Shown piece by piece: positions 7,174 to 11,829 of a stretch of 11,829 bases of DNA. This stretch comes from Euperipatoides rowelli (taxonomy: Eukaryota; Onychophora; Udeonychophora; Euonychophora; Peripatopsidae), in the NCBI GenBank assembly GCA_003024985.2, contig PXIH01S0010788.1; one strand, given 5' to 3'. The stretch's first letter is position 1. Each line of letters begins with the position of its first letter. Below the pieces are notes generated by a model that searched no databases, was not told the DNA's origin, and saw nothing but the letters and a program-made list of their open reading frames with translations. Made by a program: the position numbers and the translations under genes.

Positions 7174-7215
7174 AAAAACCCCCCAAAAAAAAAAAAAACG
7201 CCCCAAAAAAAAAAA
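7066..7215. repeat. Homopolymer block (C12, A35, A34 and shorter runs)
   Basis: The order is C12 (7066-7077), A35 (7078-7112), G, A10, a short TACCCTTTTATAAG linker, A34 (7138-7171), then A and C runs to 7215. A 73-codon minus-strand frame through it (6985-7206) is mostly Phe and Gly from poly-T and is not a gene. Lengths in such a tract are often unreliable in assemblies. Confidence 0.9.
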
Positions 7216-8051
7216 TCAAGTCAAAAGAGGAAAACACCATATCACCCTTTATATTTATGGTGAGGGTCGGTGGGGGTTCATTTTTAATAGGTTTCCTTTT
7301 TAGTTAAGGTTTTATTAATTTATAGCCTAAATATGTAATTAGGGCCAATTTTTTTATTTTAGACAATTACAGCTATGGGAGGGAAAATAGGTGTGAATCA
7401 CTTAACCAGTCATTTGTGGGAAACCATAAATTTCTCCTCAGGAACATGGCAGTTTTTGAAAATGGTATTCAGATCAAAATCTGAAATGTTAGGAACTTAG
7501 AAAAAATTGACCTGTGACATTGTTTAGTGACACATGTATGAAATCCACACAAGAAAAACTTCATTGCCAAGTAAATGCACCACTCAAGGTAAAGGCCAGG
7601 ACCAGGTAGCAATGTTGATGTTTCATTTTTGGAGAAATTAACATTATTTATTCAGCTTCAAGTTAGTTTATTTTTTCAATGCTTGTGAGACGAGTTGTGT
7701 ATTAGCTAGTAGGCTACTAGGCTGGAGGTATTTCTCATTTTCATATTATTAGCCTACTTTGATACATTTAAAATTATTCTGGTGACTTTAGTTATTATTT
7801 TCTTTCTTTCTTAATTAGTTTATATTCAATGAATATGCATTTGAATAAATAAAGGGTTAAAAAAATATTTTTAGTTGTTATTATAGCCTACATGTTAGAT
7901 GACACATTCTGCTCTTTTATATCCCATTTTAATTCTAAATTGTAAAATGCAAATGGAAATAGTTTACTGCATGAAACTTAACACATTTGAAGTCCCTTAA
8001 TTATTTTATACCCTAGTGTCTGGATCCCAGACCTATCTATGTCATGCAGCC
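7216..8051. other. AT-rich stretch without a gene
   Basis: I find no supported gene. Four of the window's TAGGCTA/TAGCCTA words fall here (7323, 7710, 7750, 7884). One sits in a 15-bp near-palindrome, CTAGTAG (7706-7712), G, CTACTAG (7714-7720). AATAAATAAAGG near 7845 resembles a poly-A signal without an upstream frame. Confidence 0.55.
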
Positions 8052-8170
8052 CATTAGAGGATCTACTAACTTTAACCGTACACTAACCCTAACTCCAACA
8101 TGAATATACTGTAATAGCAAATTAAGGGATCTCTAATCTTAACCGCACACTGACCCTACTTCCAACTTAA
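8052..8170. repeat. Two diverged relatives of the minisatellite unit, 68 bp apart
   Basis: GGATCTACTAACTTTAACCG (from 8059) and GGATCTCTAATCTTAACCGC (from 8127) share the order of the 5578-6885 unit: ATTA, then GGATC, CTAAC, TTAACC, CAC and CTGACCC. Each continues with a CTCCAACnTnAAnAT or CTTCCAACTTAAAT tail that the main array lacks. They look like a longer-period, older relative of the minisatellite about 1.2 kb beyond its end. Confidence 0.65.
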
Positions 8171-8195
8171 ATATTAATGCATAAATAAATAAACT

Positions 8196-8254
8196 AACAG
8201 CCAATCAGAGGTCATCTTGCAGACAGAATGCAAGCCAACCTCTGATTGGCTGTT
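8196..8254. repeat. 59-nt two-step hairpin (17-bp + 6-bp stems)
   Basis: AACAGCCAATCAGAGGT (8196-8212) pairs perfectly with ACCTCTGATTGGCTGTT (8238-8254). Inside, after a 3-by-3 internal loop, CTTGCA (8216-8221) pairs with TGCAAG (8229-8234) around a 7-nt loop. The result is a compact pre-miRNA-like or fold-back-MITE-like shape. The words CCAATCAGAGG/CCTCTGATTGG recur in many animal fold-back repeats as I remember them, which favours a mobile origin. No target duplication is visible. Confidence 0.85.
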
Positions 8255-9019
8255 TTGGGGTTACAAGACAATGGTAGGTCTGAGATCCACACGCTAAGTT
8301 TTGCACAAGCAAAGGAAGCCAACCAGTGACTACAAAGATTTATAATGTATCTATCTGTTTCTGGAGTAATTGCTACACAGTTGTCCAGTAAACTTTGCAC
8401 CTTCTTTACCCGAAAATAATTTCAAAATGCTTCATTTCCATCATACAGACATTTATTATATAGATAGAATAAATATACAGCAGATTTGAAAGAAATATTC
8501 TCATTAGTTTGGGTTGCAATTATTGCATTATAAATGTGAGTTGGCAAATGTATTTTTTTTTAAATTTTATTTATAGACTAAGTTATTGTAAAATCCATAT
8601 GAAAAAAAAATAAACTAAAATAAATTCTAAGTTTTCTGTTAATTCAAGCACTGCAGAGAGCATTAATTCAATATAGTAATAAAAGATAGAAAAAAAAAAG
8701 ATGTTGGCAATGGGATGAAGTGACATTCAATAAAGTAATAGAACATAATAGAAATTTGGCCAATTTACAACATGAACATTTATAACATGATTTTCAAATA
8801 TATTAATGCAAACAATGTAGGCTACAGTTCTTTACAGGCAGCATAATTGAAACCAAAAATTAATCTCCAATAGGACTATAATATGTTGATGAGATAAAAC
8901 TACGGATAGAGTTAGTTGGTGAGAAGGAGTTAGAGGCAATCAGTCATCTCCTGAAATCCCTCAAAACATTGATAAAATGTTAGAAACTTACGGTAAAGGA
9001 ATGAAAAACAAATTATTTT
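8255..9019. other. AT-rich stretch without a gene
   Basis: The first 150 bp are less AT-rich and carry a 62-codon minus-strand frame (8212-8400) that overlaps the hairpin arm. It shows no domain, signal sequence or promoter, and I do not consider it a gene. The remainder is A/T-rich with one TAGGCTA (8818-8824). Confidence 0.5.
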
Positions 9020-9063
9020 ATTAGGTAAAAATTAATATTGGCATCATATAATGATGTCGATTT
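9020..9063. repeat. Dispersed fragment of the ~310-bp repeat family
   Basis: ATTAGGTAAAAATTAATA (9020-9037) is identical to 11100-11117 in the tandem repeat. The following CATCAT-ATA-ATGATG (9042-9056) corresponds in place to CGTCAT-ATTATA-ATGACG (11427-11444). The flanks diverge quickly, so this is a short relic about 2 kb from the tandem copies. Confidence 0.7.
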
Positions 9064-10026
9064 TAAATTTTTGTATCATTGAAAACATGCCCTATCGTAT
9101 TTTTAAAACTATAAAAGTAAAAAATTTCCTTTTGTGATTAGCTTATGTATTACAACACTTTTTAACACTTTTTGGTCTGACTTATTTTAATGTCATTCCT
9201 TTCTAGACTGGTGTGTTTTCAATGAATTGTTTTAATTCCTATGTCAAAACTGACTGCACTATCTTTATAAATAATTATATCCTTCATAAATAAGAATCAC
9301 TATTTTATTTCTCTTTAAAAAAGTGACAATTGTTTTACTTGAATACATTTTTGAAACTTTAAAAAACTCTTTTAACACATACGATTTTCTAAAGTAATTT
9401 CACAATCTAAAAATAGTTTTATTATAAATTTTCTGATTGTATTGATATTTCTCAAAAAATCTATTTTGAACCTGAACAATCATGTAATTGTTCTAAAATT
9501 TCATTTTTAGTTGATGTCTTGCAGAAACCCATACAATATTGAAGTATCTATTGTAGCTTACATATCCTATACAGTATATGACACTCAGAACATTTGATTT
9601 TGACAAACTAAAATATGACTGATAAGTGTCATCTAGTAGCTTATTTTGAAGTTAAATAATTGTTTTATATCATGAAATAATTTTCAAATGATTTCACCTC
9701 ATATATTTTACTAGAGAAATTTATAAAAGTGAAAACGTGTTCAGCTTGTTTTAAGTCTAGAATGACAAAACTAATAAAACGAGCTGACTAAATTATAGAC
9801 TAAAACCTCATCCATTGGGGAAAGAAGTTAGCAAATTAGCCTATGGCTAAAACCTAATGCATTAAATGAACTCTTTCAGGAAACAATGTACAGTTAAAAA
9901 ACAGTCCTTTATTTTATGGTATAGGCACGGTGTAAGATAAGTGATAACAAAGCAACACTTACCCCACCTAGGAAGAACATCAGAAAAAGCATATGGCTGT
10001 CTTGCTGGAATAATTGTTTACACTTC
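9064..10026. other. AT-rich stretch without a gene
   Basis: There is no convincing gene. Minor items are a 10-bp doublet AACACTTTTT (9154-9173), a hairpin TTAGCC (9836-9841) with GGCTAA (9845-9850) built on TAGCCTA, and an imperfect CTAAAACCT-type direct repeat 47 bp apart (9800 and 9847). On the minus strand, 9909-9992 is a 27-codon frame starting MLFLMFFLGG. It contains a good splice-donor match (GGGTAAGTG), but nothing confirms an exon. Confidence 0.5.
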
Positions 10027-10100
10027 ACTAGCAGCTCGCTAGTAAATAAAGGGAGAACATGGTTAAATTTGTTTCACACTTTACTAGCGACTAGCTAGTA
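10027..10100. repeat. Paired ACTAGC/GCTAGT hairpins, 56 bp apart
   Basis: ACTAGC (10027-10032) pairs with GCTAGT (10038-10043). TACTAGC (10082-10088) pairs with GCTAGTA (10094-10100). Both stems have 5-nt loops and a similar left flank (CACTTCACTAGC versus CACTTTACTAGC), so they are two copies of one small unit. Confidence 0.75.
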
Positions 10101-10814
10101 TAAAAAAACAACATTGAAATTACATGATCATTCGGATTTTATCACATGTGATATTATTTGTTAACAAGGTGAAATGATGTGAAGCAATGACAACAATGAA
10201 TTCAAACCAAGGTTTTTATTCTTACAAAACACGAACATCATGAGGATGGTGAAACTTGACACTATTGGAAAAAAATAAACAAACATATTTGCACTGAAAA
10301 ATAACAAATGAAAGAGCATGGATGACAACATTATTTACTATTTTGTAATTCTGCATATAATGTCAATGTTGATTTTATTCTATTTAAATTTAGATTTATG
10401 TAATTTCTTATATTTGTTATTTTCTCTTTGTATTTTTTGTTTTTTTGTTTTTGTGTGTTATAAAAGCATATTGTCTTTTTATTTAATTTTAACATCACAG
10501 TGTATATCTTAATCAATAAAAATTAATGTATTGTGTTCTGCTTTAAAGCACATTGGTGCTTAGAATAAGCATATTTAGAAAAACAATCATAATCTTCAAT
10601 TTAGTACACAATATGGTCATTTATAAATAGATTTGTTATAGTATATATAGACTAATTACAAGAAGCTTACATAGTATTTTTAAATATGTATAAATAAAAT
10701 CCAGATGGATGGATGGATAGTATGCCTAAACATTTTTGCAGTGATTCCTTAATAGTTGCATAAGACCATTAATTATCGACGAAATAAAAATAAAAAACAA
10801 TTGTGGTAAAAAGC
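10101..10814. other. AT-rich stretch without a gene
   Basis: Open frames on both strands at 10318-10516 overlap each other almost completely, are made of AT-rich codons and have no domain character, so neither is called. Other contents are a 12-bp palindrome (10141-10152), AAGCAC (10546-10551) with GTGCTT (10556-10561), and a GATG microsatellite of just over three units (10704-10719). Confidence 0.55.
10141..10152. repeat. 12-bp perfect palindrome containing an E-box
   Basis: ATCACATGTGAT is fully self-complementary and contains CACATGTG, a CANNTG E-box of the kind bound by bHLH factors. In isolation, with no promoter nearby, its function is unsupported. Confidence 0.45.
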
Positions 10815-11500
10815 CTTATTGATTAATTTATTCATTTTTGTTTGAAATAATTAAATTAATATATATTTATATCATTTGACATGAATGGATTCGCACACTT
10901 GATGATATTTTCATTATATCTTGCTTAGTCAACAGTTGGCCTTAAAATGAGGGCTATTTTATTGTGCAACATATTCAATTTAACAGTAACAATTTTTATT
11001 CTAAAGCGAAGTTAGTTTTTTTTTAGAGCCCCTTAAAAGAAATGTTGACGAAAAAGGTTGTGCTACAAATCAGATATAAATAAATTATTAAATATGACTA
11101 TTAGGTAAAAATTAATAGCATGTTATAATGGTCTCAGCTTGTTGATTAACATTTTTTTAGATAATTAAACTTATATATATCACTTGACATGAATGGATTT
11201 ACTCAATTCATATTTTCATTATTAGGCTATAGCTTGTTTATAATTGTTAACAGTTGGCCTTAAAATGAGGAGCTCCCTTATTGCCAATGTAGACTTAGTT
11301 TAGCAGTAACAATTTTTATTCTAAAGCAAAGATCCCATAAAAGAAATGTTGACAAATATAGATTGTGCTACAACTCTGATATAATTAAGTTATTAAATAT
11401 GACTATTCGGTAAAAATTAATATCATCGTCATATTATAATGACGTCCACTTGTTGATTAGTCATTTTTGTTTAAAATAATTAAATTAATATACATATATA
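10815..11500. repeat. ~310-bp tandem repeat, about 2.2 copies
   Basis: Copy 1 starts at 10815 (CTTATTGATTAA), copy 2 at 11138 (CTTGTTGATTAA) and partial copy 3 at 11449 (CTTGTTGATTAG, ending near 11500). Shared landmarks in order are TTGACATGAATGGATT, CAGTTGGCCTTAAAATGAG, AGTAACAATTTTTATTCTAA, AGAAATGTTGAC, TTATTAAATATGACTATT and GGTAAAAATTAATA. Small indels vary the period between about 305 and 323 bp. The start of copy 3 is closer to copy 1 than to copy 2. No frame is conserved between copies, so this is non-coding duplication. Confidence 0.93.
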
Positions 11501-11829
11501 CGATTACCCTGATTATAATGTTATAACTCTGACTGGATACATGTAATAAAACACAAATTTAAAATTCAGTACATAAATTATTTAACTTGTCCTAAACATT
11601 CATTGCACAGTAATCAGAGGTTTTGTTTCTGGAAGCCACACAACACGAATAACATTTGCCAGCAGTGAAATCAATTTGAAGGAAAATCAGTCACAGTGCC
11701 CCTAGTGGTGAAATCGGTATACCAGGACAGAAACTTTATTTATTTATTTATTTGACTAGATTTAGGCTGTTGCCTATACAGCTCAGAATTGTAAAACAAA
11801 ACTGACGGTCATAATGTTGAACAATCAAA
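11501..11829. other. Window end without a gene
   Basis: No frame is supported. A (TTTA) microsatellite of almost five units occupies 11735-11753. Bases 11694-11710 (CAGTGCCCCTAGTGGTG) resemble the CTCF core but lack one C of the usual C-run. Neither the microsatellite nor its flanks show a recognisable SINE body. Confidence 0.5.

Noticed and set aside
6985-7206. 73-codon minus-strand open frame
   Set aside because: It is mostly Phe from poly-T and Gly/Pro-type codons from C/G runs in the homopolymer block, and does not look like a real protein.
8212-8400. 62-codon minus-strand open frame
   Set aside because: Its end overlaps one arm of the 59-nt hairpin. No signal sequence, domain or promoter supports it, and its length is within chance for the slightly less AT-rich segment.
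10318-10516. Open frames on both strands over the same interval
   Set aside because: They overlap almost fully and consist of AT-rich codons (Leu, Phe, Ile, Asn, Lys), as expected from low-GC DNA by chance.
11694-11710. CTCF-like site (CAGTGCCCCTAGTGGTG)
   Set aside because: It is one C short of the core spacing, which should disrupt binding. A single near-match in non-coding sequence is weak evidence.
1-11829. tRNA or 5S rRNA genes
   Set aside because: I looked for B-box-like GGTTCGAATCC words on both strands and saw no convincing match or cloverleaf. A covariance-model scan would settle this.

Overview
This 11.8-kb window is non-coding, strongly AT-rich (roughly a quarter to a third G+C by eye) DNA that looks like intergenic or intronic sequence from an animal nuclear genome. 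The reasons are long homopolymer runs, microsatellites, a large degenerate minisatellite, and several non-autonomous DNA transposons with the terminal inverted repeats (TIRs) and 8-bp target duplication of the eukaryotic hAT superfamily. The words TAGGCTA and TAGCCTA are heavily over-represented, a bias I associate from memory with some aquatic animals. That does not identify a species. No reading frame is convincing. The longest open frames are 60-113 codons and lie in the minisatellite, poly-A, transposon or AT-only DNA.

Layout, left to right. 1-84 is an abrupt G/C-rich edge block. 862-939 holds two back-to-back perfect or near-perfect hairpins, and a third of the same style lies at 1388-1422. 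1845-2334 is a 490-bp hAT-like MITE (short non-autonomous transposon) containing a 70-bp and a 35-bp tandem repeat. 2997-4703 is a nested zone. Short arrays of a 15-bp GATTTGAGT unit lie at both ends. Between them are a 937-bp hAT MITE (3119-4055) with a perfect GTCATTTG target duplication, a 138-bp inverted-repeat element inside that MITE (3303-3440), and a 229-bp MITE with AAGATGGCCGCC arms (4323-4551).

5578-6885 is a minisatellite of about 32 degenerate copies of a ~41-bp unit whose core reads CCCTAACCTTAACCC, close to the animal telomere word. A poly-A signal and a homopolymer block follow (7049-7215). Two very diverged relatives of the minisatellite unit lie at 8052-8170, just before a 59-nt two-step hairpin (8196-8254).

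The right third is mostly featureless AT-rich DNA. Exceptions are paired ACTAGC/GCTAGT hairpins (10027-10100), a 12-bp palindrome (10141-10152), and a ~310-bp unit repeated about 2.2 times (10815-11500) with a fragment of the same family about 2 kb upstream (9020-9063).

No genes act together here. What the window records is layered transposon insertion and tandem-repeat growth. I found no novel protein-coding system. The observations most worth checking are the paired hairpins, the matched change of subterminal palindromes between the two hAT MITEs, and the telomere-like minisatellite.
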